A stretch of DNA of 64,000 nt. Origin: Pteria penguin. Its lineage: Eukaryota; Mollusca; Bivalvia; Pterioida; Pteriidae. A model generated the notes under the pieces. It saw only the letters and a program-made list of their open reading frames with translations, had not been told where the DNA came from and searched no databases. The DNA lies in the NCBI GenBank assembly GCA_035048485.1, contig CM068585.1:20076001-20140000 (forward strand), written 5' to 3'. Below are positions 38,401 to 46,936 of the stretch, piece by piece (within the stretch, counting starts at the first letter, position 1; each line of letters starts with the position of its first letter). The translations under genes and the position numbers were made by a program.

Positions 38401-41400
38401 AAATGCTTTTATTTCTACATTACCAATGAAGTATTGTGATACGAATCGTACCGTGACCAAAAATCGCAATACGTATCGTATCTTGAGCTTGGCATATCGG
38501 TGTAGCCCTACTTTATAAACACTGCAATATTTCTTTACGCACAGCTTTTCATTTGCATACTAAATACCTGTATTAGAATTTACAGAATTGCTTATATTTC
38601 TGGTCAATTCTCGTCAACATAAAGGTGAGATAATATTAATTAGGCGTATAGCTCAAATAATATCTATCTATTTATATAGTAAACTCTACAAGAAATTTTC
38701 AAAATTTTCAACACCTTACATAATGAGGACGATACCTTGAATCTACAATAAGGATTTTCTGGAGTTAGATCCACCATATTAGTAGGGCTATAAAATGCTT
38801 TCCCTGTCCCCCAGTAAGCCAGTAGCTGATTCCATTTAGCGATAATGGCATCTCTCTCATCTCCATGAATCTGTGGAAGGGTCACAGCAGTACCAAGATT
38901 CTCAAGGCTAGAAGCTGCTGGCTGTTGTTGTGCTGGTTGACCTGTTTTAAAGTCAAAATCAAGAGTTGTCAGAAGACAACAGAGCTTGCTGATGTAAACC
39001 GAACTTAAATAGCAAAAGTTTTTGTAAGTAGGCCAATCTTCAAGGTCAAGACATTTGATATGTAATGAAAGATCTTGTCAAAAAGAATACACAATATCTA
39101 TTGCTGTTCAAAAGTTATGACAAAGGTTAAAGTTTTTTAAAAGTAGGTCAAACTTCAAGATCAATGTCAAAAGGTAAAATGATTTTAAAGCTGTGATCCA
39201 GGTTAAAGTTATTGTCTACAGACGACAACGTTGCCTGGGGTATGACAATAGCTTTCTGGACATTTTTTCCACTAAGCAAATAAGTAATTGGAAAAGAATA
39301 CTATTCTAAATAACATTTTACTCTAACTTAATTTTCTCTCAGTCAAATACTGTAACATTCAAGTTACCTCCTAGTCCAAAAGTGCCCACGCCTAAAGTAC
39401 TTCCTTGACCTCCTAAACCAAATCCTCCTCCTCCTCCCCCTCCTCCTAACGTACTTCCTGTTGCTCCTAAACCAAATCCAGTTGTTGAAGTTGAACCCTA
39501 GAACAAAGTAAAACATAAATAAATGACAATCTAAATAATAACAACATATATATGTATACTACTACTACTACTACTACTACATGTACTACTACCACTAATA
39601 ATAATGATAATAATAATAATGGTAACCGTACATATGATATATGTAAAATTTTCATGGAGTGACATACAACAATAATCAATCAATCATGCTAGCATTAAAC
39701 AATGCATTTCATCAAAAATACTTAATAAAAATCAAGTAAAAATGAACAGGACAATTTCTAACCGGAAAGGCTGATCCAGTGCCAAATCCAGACCCAAATC
39801 CTGTTGAAGTTCCTGTGCCAAATCCTGTTGAAGTAGCAGTACCAAATGCTGATGTACCTGTGCTTGTACCCACACCAAAACCAAAACCTGTAGTACCAGC
39901 AGGTGCTGTGGTGGAAGTCACACCAAAACCAAAACCAGTTGAGCCAGTGGCAGCTGTTGTTTTAGCTTGAGAACCAAATCCACCAAATCCTGAATAATAA
40001 CAATTATATAAAATCTGACGCTTTCTGCACGTCCACAAGATATCAGTATTACAAAGTTAATTAAGGCAACCTGGATCATCAAAAAATTACTTTCCCATAA
40101 ATGCTGAAAACTAGTAACAATAAATGATCAATTATCTTACCTGCAAACCCAAATGAGGTTGAAGTCGTCGGTTTTGGCTGTGTACCAAATGCTCCAAACC
40201 CTTAAAATATAAAGACAAAGTTTAAACCATCCAAAGAGTCATCAAAATCAGGGTACTCTGTCAAAGCTTTTTGGTTAATCTCTGTGATTTAAGGAATCTA
40301 ACATAACATAGATCTACATTTTATGTCAGGAGAAACTTACAACAGAAGGAAAGAAAACTGAACAAACAAAAATCCTATAAACAAAATAAGATTTAATTCA
40401 TCTAATTCTAAAATTTTCTGAGCAAGAAACACCATCTCCTTTCAAACGTTGAAAAATTTCATAGAATGCAGTACATCATAGTGATGCTAAATAATGTCAC
40501 TTATTATCTCCTTTGTAAAACAAGAGGCCCAAGTGGGCCTATATCGCTCACCTGTGCACAAAGCGCATATTTAGCAGCAAGCAAGAAATTCTGTGCAGGG
40601 GTTCTGGAGAGGAAGATGAAAATGTGTCAATCAAACAGAGCCAATGGTGGCCATCTTGGATTACGGATTGGCATGAAAAACCTATACTTGGTAGAGGACC
40701 TTGAGTACTTACTTTCTATGCAGTTTGGTGAAATTTTGTGCAGTGGTTCTGGAGAAGAAGTCGAAAATGTGTCAACCAATCAGAGTCAATGGTGGCCATC
40801 TTGGATCACGGATCGGCATAAAAAACACCAAACTTGGTTGAGGACCTTGAGTACTTACTTTCTATGCAGTTTGATGAATTTCTGTGCAGTGGTTCTGGAG
40901 AAGAAGTCGAAAATGTGTCAACCAATCAGAGTCAATGGCAGCCATCTTGGATCACAGATCGGCATAAAAAACAAAAATGTGGTAGAGGATGTTGAGTACT
41001 TACTTTCCATGAAGTTTGATGAAATTCTGTGCAGCTGTTCTGGAGAAGAAGTCGAAAATGTGTCAACCAATCAGAGTCAATGGCAGCCATCTTGGATCAC
41101 GGATCGGCATAAAAAACACAAACTTGGTAGAGGACCTTGAGTACTTACTTCCTATGAGGTTTGATGAAATTCTGTGCAGCCGATCTGGAGAAGAAGTTGA
41201 AAATGTGTCAACCAATCAGAGCCAATGGTGGCCATCTTGGATCACGGACTGGCATAAAAAACACAAACTTGGTAGAGGACCTTGAGTACTTACTTTCTAT
41301 GAAGTTTGGTGAAATTCTGTGCAGCAGTTCTGGAGAAGAAGTCGAAAATGTGTCAACCAATCAGAGCCAATGGCGGCCATCTTGTATCCCGGATCGGCAT

Positions 41401-44400
41401 AAAAAACACAAACTTGGTAGAGGACCTTGAGTACCAACTTCCTATGAAGTTTGGCGAAATTCTGTGCAGCGGTTCTGGAGGAGAAGTCGAAAATGTGTCA
41501 ACCAATCAGAGCCAAAGGCGGCCATCTTGGATCACGGATCGGCATAAAAAAAACAAACTTGGTAGGGGACTTTGAGTACTTAGTTCTTATGAAGTTTGGT
41601 GACATTCTGTGCAGCAGTTCTGGAGAAGAAGTCGAAAATGTGTCAACCAATCAGAGCCAATGGCGGCCATCTTGGATTACGGTCAGCAAAAAAAAACATA
41701 AACTTGGTAGAGGACCTTGAGTACTTACTTCCTATGAAGTTTGGTGAAATTCTGTGCAGCAGTTCTGGAGGAGAAGTCGAAAATGTGTCAACCAATCAGA
41801 GCCAATGGCGGCCATCTTGGATCAAGGATCAGCATAAAAAACACAAACTTGGTAGAGGACCTTGAGTACTTACTTCCTATGAAGTTTGGTGAAATTCTGT
41901 GCAGCAGTTCTGGAGAAGAAGTCGAAAATGTGTCAACAAATCAGAGCCAATGGCGGCCATCTCGGATCACGGACTGGCATAAAAAACACAAACTTGGTAG
42001 AGGAGCTTGAGTACTTACTTTCTATGAAGTTTGGTGAAATTCTATGCAGCGGTTCTGGAGAAGAAGTCGAAAATGTGTCAACCAATCAGAGCCAATGGCG
42101 GCCATCTTGTATCCCGGATCAGCATAAAAAACACAAACTTGGTAGAGGACCTTGAGTACCAACTTCCTATGAAGTTTGGCGAAATTCTGTGCAGCGGTTC
42201 TGGAGGAGAAGTCGAAAATGTGTCAACCAATCAGAGCCAAAGGCAGCCATCTTGGATCACGGATCGGCATAAAAAACACAAACTTGGTAGGGGACTTTGA
42301 GTACTTACTTCCTATGAAGTTTGGTGACATTCTGTGCAGCAGTTCTGGAGAAGAAGTCGAAAATGTGTCAACCAATCAGAGCCAATGGCGGCCATCTTGG
42401 ATTACGGATCGGCATAAAAAACACAAACTTGGTAGAGGACCTTGAGTACTTACTTCCTATGAAGTTTGGTGAAATTCTGTGCAGCAGTTCTGGAGGAGAA
42501 GTCGAAAATGTGTCAACCAATCAGAGCCAATGGCGGCCATCTTGGATCAAGGATCGGCATAAAAAACACAAACTTGGTAGAGGACCTTGAGTACTTACTA
42601 CCTATGAAGTTTGGTGAAATTCTGTGCAGCAGTTCTGGAGAAGAAGTCGAAAATGTGTCAACAAATCAGAGCCAATGGCGGCCATCTTGGATCACGGATC
42701 GGCATAAAAAACACAAACTTTGTAGAGGACCTTGAGTACTTACTGCCTATGGAGTTTGGTGAAATTCTGTGCAGCGGTTCTGGAGAAGAAGTCGAAAATG
42801 TAGAAAAGTTAACGACGGACGGACGACGGACGCTGCACTATGACAATAGCTCACTTGAGCTACGCTCAGGTGAGCTAAAAACAGATGATCATTATTAAAC
42901 TTGATGTACAATCTTCAAACGTGATTTATATTTCGTTTCTCTACGATACTCTCCATGTACAAGATCTTACAACTGCCAATTCGAGGTCATCTCAAGATGA
43001 TCTTTAAATACTGTCAATCAGATTTGGAGTTAGAGATTTTTTGCTGTTATTTTGCATACTAATAATATAATCATGATCAGTGTTTATTTTCAGTGTTTTA
43101 GGACTGGGGTCAAGTCCCCTGGGATTGAGAAAATATGCAGGATATTGGCACATTTGGGGAAACTTTCCCTAAAGAAAATTACAGCATTTTTTAAAAGAAC
43201 AGCTCAGAATATCTTTAACTTTACCGTTATTTCGTATTTTAGTAATACGTGCAAGATGTTCATAGATTAATCTCACTGCCTCTCATCCCTTTGAGAAAAT
43301 AAATTACTTTCTTTGCCCATCTTGTTTTTTCAAGAAAGACTTAAAATTAGGATCCTTATCATTTTTCTGTGGTCTGTCAATAGCTTTTGAAGACTCTGGT
43401 TTTTCATACATATTTGAGCAAGGACAGCTTGTTTGACAATAGAATCCATTTTTATATAAATATGAATTTGTTTGGTGAGTTTGTTTTCACCTTATTTTTT
43501 ACTGTGCCTATTATTAAGAACCCATACTGTGGTGTCCTGGGTAACCAGAAAACAAAACCAGAACTTCATTGTCACCAATGCCTTGAACTAGATATATAAA
43601 ATCGGATAGTTGATCCTTTAACACAAAAACAAACAAGAGGCCCAAGTGGGCCTATATGGCTCACCTGAGTACCTAGATAGTCAGTCATGCAGGAAGGAAG
43701 AAGTCATTTATTTTTGTATTACAGTGACTAAGTCAACACAAATGTTAAAAATATGTCAAATTTTATTTCAGACAAGAATAAAAAACAACAACAATTTTTT
43801 TGCGCATGTATCCATTCAGGTGATTTTGATATTAAGCATTTGCTTTGTCTCTGCAAGATGTGATTCAGGGCAACAAGTTAGTCATTTTCTTTCAGTGGGA
43901 CCTTTTCAATTGTTCATGATTTCAAGTCAAGGTCATGAATAATAATTGTTTCAAATATTGTCCAGATCCAACTTAAAAAGGCCTAATTTCATATTTTGAG
44001 TGTTGTGAAACATCTAAAAACTTATTTAGATGTGTAAAGAAATGAAAAAAAATTTGACCACAGCTGGATTTGAACTGCTACTCCGTATATTTTAATTAGG
44101 GCCTGGCTTAAAAAAAATATCTTTGCTTCCTGTAACCCCGACCGACCCCTCAAAAATGGTGCCTACTCTGATTTTTTTTTTTTTCGCATTTACAAGCGCC
44201 ACCTTCAGTTATTCCCAATAACTTGGTCATTCGGACTTATGTGGTGAAGTTACACACAGGTCCGAAACAAAAATTGTCTGTCCGAAAAAAAAAAGAAGAG
44301 AAACATAGATGTATTCTGATATATTTAATTTCATCTAACAAAATCATCGATCATCCTCCAATTAGCTTGAATAACAAATCTCCGAAAAAACTCTGACCGA

Positions 44401-46581
44401 TTCCTAAATGAGACAATCACAGTGAATCACGCTCTTGTAAAAGCTTTCGATAAACCCGGTTTTGCACAACGTTTACGCGAGTATGTGAATACTGAGTTAA
44501 TTGTTCTTTGTTTTGTGACATTTCCTTCAGAGGACTATCAAGATGTTTACGTTACGGTTTACTTCATCATGGTCACCAAAACACTTTAATTTGAGGGAGT
44601 ATAAATAAACGAAACTCTGCCGGACACATCGGTCATTCCAACCGGCAATGTGACAGTGGGACATCGGTACTTACGTAGAAGTGTCAGTCAGGACCGACGG
44701 ACCGATGTTATTGGGAATGACTGCACCTTCTGGGGAAAATATATGTCAGTTTTAGGTGAAAAAGGAGGTTTATTTTGGCGAGTGGATACTGTCGTTATAT
44801 AGCAGTAATATTGGCTAAAACAATCACTGGGAGGTGGCAATGCATGGTACCGTATTCACTTACGTATAATACACACATTTTTTCATAAAATCTGACTTTG
44901 ATTTTCCAGGTGCGTATAATACACGAGATCTTAAATAAGAACCTTTTTTCCAGACGTAAGAATTCATATTTCCACAGCGATATTGCTGTGAATGTCCACT
45001 GACAATGATCAGAACATGATCATTAGACTTTGGGAACCCTTACTTGACCACTGAAATGGATTTTAGACACTTGATAAAGAGATTATCATTACAGATTTAC
45101 ATGTACCTCCTTGTCTTGAACACTTTACAATATGCACAGAAATGAAGATGTTTTTACAAATGAGAATAGCATATTTTAAAATAACAAGTGCTGATGCAAT
45201 CCAATTATCTTATCGTTGTCGATCGAGGTAAAATGGTTTCCTGGTCAAACAATCAGCCATTACCGTACACCCCGCTGGGATAATTGGTTGTTCGCATTTC
45301 TTCTACCTTTACTGCTGTGTTAATCAATTTATTTTGTACAAACATTGACACTTCGAAACAAGTGTAAAATATATAGAAAATGACGGCTGTGCTTCATTAT
45401 CGGTATTTTATCAAGAATACTAACAGGCACGTATATAACACATGTATATATACATCCCTAATACTAATTACAATTTTATTAACCAATCTTTAGTTTTCTT
45501 TCTATCAACACAATGTTTGGATCACAAATTAATTTTATTATGGCAGTTGGGTTTATTCCATTCACTGAATATCCTAAGGTTCAGGCGCGTAACCAATTGT
45601 GTTTTCCGTAAAGTAAAATCTGTAATACAGAGATTTTTTCTAGGTAAACTTAAGGTTCTTGATTACTTGCTTATGCAGCAATTTTACCTGCGTATTATAC
45701 ACGAGATGTAGACTTTTTCTCCAATTATTTTCCAAAAGTTGGGAGTCGTATTATACATAGATGCGTACTATACACAAGTGAATATGGTAATATAATAAAA
45801 ATATTAATTTGAGCCGGATCGACTTCGGGCTGGATCAATACTGGGGCCAGATCAACTGGGGCTGGTTGAGTATTGGGGCCCAACAACCATAGATTAAACT
45901 TCTTTTCAATGAGTGCCGAAACAACTTTAAACAGGTGCTGAAACATCCTCAAAAACGGGTGCCAAAACAACCTGGTGCTGAAACGTCCTGTACCCATTAT
46001 ACATTGGGCATGAGTCCATATAATGGACCCATATTGGTCTGGCTTTTACAGTTTGAGTAAAAAATTTACTTATATTAAAAACTTATGATAAAATTTAAGG
46101 AACATTATGGCCATCGAGGAATTTAATTTTCCCACGGGTACTGATTACAGCTGGATGGAATGATAAGGAAGAAGGGTTGCTGTTTCTGGCGATTCTAGTT
46201 TAACAATGATCTATATTTAGAATAGGGGTTTTCCTCGCCATTTAATTTCAACAGTCTTATACCTGTTTTGACGTTTTTTCTATTTCAAACGGAAGTGAGT
46301 TAGGCTAAATTATTTACTTTTTACTGAATGTTCTACTATAGGCAGTATAGCCATTAGACAGTAAATAACATTAAATGTAGTTCTTTTGAAAGATACAGTA
46401 GGTTATATGTTTTTAATTTTTAATTTCAACTTATAAAATGTACGGATTAGTAAAGAAGTAATTTAGTCTGAGTAAACACAATTAAAAGAAATTCACCTGT
46501 GGCTGCTGAAGTTGTCGCTGTTCCAAATGACCCAAAAGACGGAGCGCTGGTTGTTGCTGTAGTACCAAAATTAAATGCCAT
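18275..46581 (-). CDS. NUP54: Nucleoporin Nup54, 12 coding exons
   Basis: Coding exons, in gene order: 46497-46581, 40141-40200, 39763-39989, 39368-39497, 38736-38941, 36467-36654, 34630-34829, 33253-33401, 30275-30382, 19817-19936, 19067-19177, 18275-18379. All have GT-AG borders and join in phase to 562 residues (human protein about 507). The start MAFNFG matches the family start, although the frame stays open 24 codons upstream. Residues 1-168 are FG/GFG repeats. The conserved core follows (GDERDAIIAKWNQL, WGTGKAF, ENPYCRFK, AVGY, VEGVKKLPDN, RRVPASEIF, PPAG, LLWEQAKADNPDSE, PVPMIGFKAL). The coiled-coil end includes YAIQAEEEQLRV, GRLNELMSQIRMQN and LKQQQEGL..L..IIKDD. Nup54 pairs with Nup62 and Nup58 in the central channel of the nuclear pore. 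The gene spans 28 kb, with introns 1 and 9 full of repeats. Confidence 0.97.
18588..18840 (-). mobile_element. tRNA-derived SINE, head truncated
   Basis: In Nup54 intron 11. The tail (ttgattattgtcttgcgtca), the middle and part of the head (gcaggagtcgaacttgggac on plus) match the SINE family. The tRNA-like head stops at 18840, where a foldback element abuts it. Confidence 0.8.
18841..19010. mobile_element. Foldback MITE with inverted arms of about 75 bp
   Basis: The two arms start ggggataaa(t/c)(g/a)tactgtgtt and continue for about 75 bases with few differences (gtttccgacaggtata in both). Only about 15 bases separate them, so almost the whole 170-bp element can fold into one long hairpin. No coding capacity. 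It sits against the SINE at 18588-18840. Confidence 0.85.
20039..20938 (+). mobile_element. Helentron-like non-autonomous element A
   Basis: In Nup54 intron 9. The left end has the hairpin aaggactcaaaagtcctgag followed by gagtcggctt. The right end carries the stem-loop cggcttcaccgaagccg and the inverted match aagccgactc, then aataaataaaaact. Subterminal inverted repeats with a terminal hairpin are the layout described for Helentron-derived non-autonomous elements. A poly-G tract lies at 20138-20156. No transposase is seen. Confidence 0.6.
21080..21183 (+). mobile_element. Left part of a split repeat (continues at 27226)
   Basis: Contains ccaaatatgaaggccttacg and gttaaaaagttacattgaag, which in the intact unit at 27226-27356 are followed directly by taggtcaaaggtcacgg. 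Here they stop at the 3' end of a LINE, and the missing continuation reappears at 27226. The repeat was therefore split by the LINE insertion. Confidence 0.65.
21184..23293 (-). pseudogene. Non-LTR retrotransposon (LINE 1), C-terminal RT part and 3' end
   Basis: Minus-strand reverse transcriptase, open from about 23293 to 21482. It shows NNYRGITIISCLGKLF, the catalytic region CFIDYKKAFD, GEVMSPILYALY and YADDTVLL, followed by a C-terminal Cys/His knuckle (CIHC..N...DEFHFVLICP) typical of LINE ends. The first catalytic aspartate and YADD are present. The 3' UTR runs to about 21184 and includes a CA-rich tract (21310-21430). The N-terminal part lies 3.2 kb away at 26537-27228, split at the INEFL/NCKDV junction by element B. 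Clade not assigned. Same strand as Nup54. Confidence 0.88.
23294..26536 (+). mobile_element. 3.2-kb element B inserted in LINE 1
   Basis: Interrupts the LINE reverse transcriptase between INEFL and NCKDV. The left end has atcaaaggactgaaggtcct, the same hairpin type as element A, followed by gagtaacac. The right end is the stem-loop gtaacacttcgtgttac, whose arm pairs with the left subterminal motif. No transposase frame found. The interior holds unclassified AT-rich DNA, an 8-bp-stem hairpin at 24906-24926 (gacttggc/gccaagtc), a second repeat near 25130-25360 ending in gtcccc...ggggacaaaaa, and a poly-G run at 26023-26045. Confidence 0.65.
26537..27228 (-). pseudogene. LINE 1, N-terminal part of the same RT
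   Basis: About 230 residues of the linker ahead of the RT fingers, including KPWFNNECKKLYIDYK, KRKYERLEGD and KELDDVICKLNLNKS, ending at INEFL where element B begins. The endonuclease domain is missing. Upstream sequence switches abruptly to an unrelated repeat at 27226-27228, so the LINE copy is 5'-truncated. Confidence 0.85.
27226..27560 (+). mobile_element. Right part of the repeat split by LINE 1
   Basis: Two tandem units of about 131 bases (aggtcacggtc, ggtaccaacggaa, atgaaggccctac in each), then a terminal stem-loop gtcccc...ggggac followed by caaaaaatac. The same ending occurs at 25330-25360 and related units near 33830-34400, so it is a dispersed hairpin-ended family. Confidence 0.65.
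27590..27835 (+). mobile_element. Hairpin-ended non-autonomous element (family of 8190)
   Basis: A left palindrome (gccacggtggc), a body shared with 8190-8540, and a right stem-loop (gcccctgatctatcgattcagggc) followed by ataaaaaata. Intact, whereas the 8190 copy is interrupted. Confidence 0.65.
28025..28060 (+). repeat. Solo 3' end of the pearl-like family
   Basis: agctcctctcagcttcatcc then aggtgagctaaaacgg resembles the terminal hairpin of the element at 40520-42883 (gctcaggtgagctaaaaaca). The rest of that element is not recognised upstream. Confidence 0.45.
28235..29152 (+). mobile_element. Tandem-repeat-bearing hairpin-ended element
   Basis: Five diverged units of about 145-168 bases (each with aaaggcggcttcc, taagcattctgt, gtttcatgaaaaac and gcgttccatagcat-like segments) lie between a left end near aacaagagcaacatctagcg and a right stem-loop cccgtctttcgacggg followed by cgtataaaaactg. 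Left tacacccatcg matches right cgacgggcgta as a subterminal inverted repeat. Located in Nup54 intron 9. Confidence 0.7.
29153..30274. other. Nup54 intron 9, no feature recognised
   Basis: AT-rich intronic sequence between the tandem element and exon 9. No exon, SINE or inverted repeat seen. Confidence 0.5.
30383..31840. other. Nup54 intron 8, no feature recognised
   Basis: AT-rich intron sequence. Open frames are short and lack splice context. Confidence 0.5.
31841..32045 (+). repeat. Dispersed repeat, inverted copy at 45110-45365
   Basis: Shares ggtagaaggaatgcgaacaa-like sequence, ccaattatcccagcggggtg, ggctgattgtttgacca and a final acatcttcatt with the complement of 45110-45365. Both copies lie inside introns of the same transcript (8 and 1), in opposite orientation. 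Confidence 0.8.
32246..32271. repeat. Short hairpin of the AAGGAC/GTCCTT type
   Basis: caaggactt, a short loop, then aagtccttg. The same stem motif marks the left ends of elements A and B and the 48435 hairpin. The body of an element was not delimited here. Confidence 0.45.
32360..32400. repeat. (AT)n microsatellite
   Basis: About 18 AT dinucleotides, directly followed by a fragment of the 2845-3135 SINE-like family, mirroring the (AT)n next to that family at 3231. Confidence 0.9.
32401..32570. mobile_element. Fragment of the SINE-like family at 2845
   Basis: aaagcacaaagacactacag and ctaacaaggcaccctacatt match 2839-2885. The tRNA-like head is replaced by other sequence. taatgattggctactaaagc matches the spacer region of the inverted pair. 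Confidence 0.65.
32740..33040 (+). repeat. Dispersed repeat with a tandem-like body
   Basis: gtaccaaatttcatcaaaat and gtaccatgtttcataaaaaa mark two diverged units about 165 bases apart, ending near gacagacgaaagcgatatag then caaaatacgcccat. Resembles the body of the other hairpin-ended families, but the ends are unclear. Confidence 0.4.
33455..33535 (-). mobile_element. Internally deleted SINE head fragment
   Basis: ttttactgtctcatccaacg and ggacaccggt, then a degraded tRNA-like head (accttaagtactgagtgggt). Adjacent to Nup54 exon 8. Confidence 0.6.
33830..34420 (+). repeat. Degenerate copies of the split-repeat family
   Basis: Several diverged units with aaggtcaaaattttggtaag, ggaaaggtc and atatgaaagyc, related to 27226-27560. 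Inside it, a 32-base tandem duplication (catttaccattcggaagata) lies at about 33910-33967. Confidence 0.5.
34953..36460 (-). repeat. Minisatellite derived from Nup54 exon 6 and its splice donor
   Basis: About 25 tandem units lie in Nup54 intron 6 right after exon 6. Outer units are 72-74 bases (at 36252-36467 and 35015-35160). Most of the interior is 47 bases. On the gene strand each unit reads GTxGAAGxGGTCAAGAAACT..GAC, matching exon 6 (VEGVKKLPDN), followed by a donor-like GTGAGT, GTATGT or GTAAGT. Segment 35298-35626 is nearly repeated from 35627, a seven-unit (329-base) higher-order period. The true donor is at 36465-36466. Confidence 0.9.
36655..37744. other. Nup54 intron 5, no feature recognised
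   Basis: AT-rich intronic sequence on the acceptor side of exon 6. Nothing recognised beyond short chance frames. Confidence 0.45.
37750..38117 (+). pseudogene. BED-type zinc-finger relic of a hAT-like transposase
   Basis: In Nup54 intron 5 on the opposite strand. KSYVWG in one frame continues as YFGF...DKDKTICKLCDLDVSYK and NTMNMATLMRRKH in the next, with a one-base shift at about 37895. The C-x2-C...H-x-H-like spacing and the leading aromatic residues fit a BED finger (ZBED/hAT transposase N-terminus). No DDE or dimerisation region follows, so only the DNA-binding end remains. Confidence 0.7.
39541..39620. repeat. (ACT)n / (AAT)n microsatellite
   Basis: A run of ACT triplets followed by imperfect AAT/AAC triplets in Nup54 intron 3, close to the FG-repeat exons. 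Confidence 0.85.
40520..42883 (+). mobile_element. Pearl/Helentron-like element with a tandem-repeat core
   Basis: In Nup54 intron 1. The left end aacaagaggcccaagtgggc holds a palindrome and is followed by gctcacctg. The right end is a hairpin containing caggtgagc, then taaaaacag. The core is a 145-base satellite (next entry). A 5' hairpin, subterminal inverted repeats, a tandem core and a 3' hairpin match the published layout of bivalve pearl elements, now viewed as Helentron-associated. No Rep/helicase gene is present, so it is non-autonomous. Another left end of this family lies at 43634. Confidence 0.75.
40586..42805 (+). repeat. 145-bp tandem array (about 15 units)
   Basis: Units begin gaaattctgtgcagcrgttc, continue tggagaagaagtcgaaaatg, and include caaccaatcagagccaatgg and cttggtagaggaccttgagt. 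Distinct variants (aggcggccat, ggggactttgag) recur 725 bases apart, a five-unit higher-order period. Because 145 is not divisible by 3, overlapping 89-codon frames shift from unit to unit. They are repeat artefacts. Confidence 0.97.
43634..43672 (+). repeat. Solo left end of the pearl-like family
   Basis: aacaagaggcccaagtgggc followed by ctatatggctcacctgagta, matching the left terminus at 40520 almost base for base. No tandem core or right end follows. Confidence 0.7.
44203..44733. mobile_element. MITE with inverted ends
   Basis: The left end caccttcagttattcccaat and the right end attgggaatgactgcacctt are inverted copies extending about 30 bases (ataac(t/a)(t/c)ggtc inside). About 530 bases overall, no coding capacity. 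In Nup54 intron 1. Confidence 0.65.
44850..45795. mobile_element. Non-autonomous DNA transposon with TIRs
   Basis: The left end accgtattcacttacgtata and the right end tatacacaagtgaatatggt are inverted. Internal gcgtataatacacgag and gcgtattatacacgagat are also inverted to each other. The 45110-45365 repeat lies inside it. Superfamily not assigned. Confidence 0.6.
45110..45365 (-). repeat. Dispersed repeat, inverted copy of 31841-32045
   Basis: See the partner in intron 8. Here it sits within the TIR element at 44850-45795. Confidence 0.75.
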
Positions 46582-46644
46582 GTTAACTGCCGCCGTTCTA
46601 CTTTCGTTATAGAAATCTAAAACTATCTTCTGTGCTGAAGAGTT

Positions 46645-46777
46645 CCAATTCATTAGACTGGAGTTACCTGCTCTTGCTTGCTATCGCTGTGCGTAGATAT
46701 TTCAAGATCTAGACAGGCATTGCCAGTCTACCAATTCATTAGACTGTAGTTACCTGCTCTTGCTTGATATCACTGTG
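46645..46777. repeat. 86-bp tandem duplication at the Nup54 5' end
   Basis: ccaattcattagactg followed by gttacctgctcttgcttg occurs at 46645-46691 and again at 46731-46777. On the gene strand it contains GAGCAG|gtaac, a donor-like sequence. It overlaps the expected Nup54 5' UTR or promoter just upstream of the start at 46581. Confidence 0.75.
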
Positions 46778-46915
46778 TCCCCCCCTTCCATTTTCGCCAC
46801 ATATTTATCAGTAAAACTCCAAAATTGGCACCAAAATGGCAGAGTATTTTGGCTAATACTTGACTTTCAAATATGCCCTCCACCTTTTCGGAAATCCTGG
46901 ATCCGCCACTGCAGT
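46778..46915. mobile_element. MITE of the GTGGCGGATCC type
   Basis: Ends tcctggatccgccactgcag. The interior (gtaaaactccaaaattggca, ttttggctaatacttgac) is the complement of 63640-63710. Same family as 63588-63738. Confidence 0.65.
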
Positions 46916-46936
46916 CTACCATTTTATCACATTTCT

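Noticed and set aside
40466..42898. Staggered 89-codon open frames plus a 224-codon frame
   Set aside because: Each is the same 145-base unit read across two repeats. The frame rotates with every unit and the array lies in a Nup54 intron.
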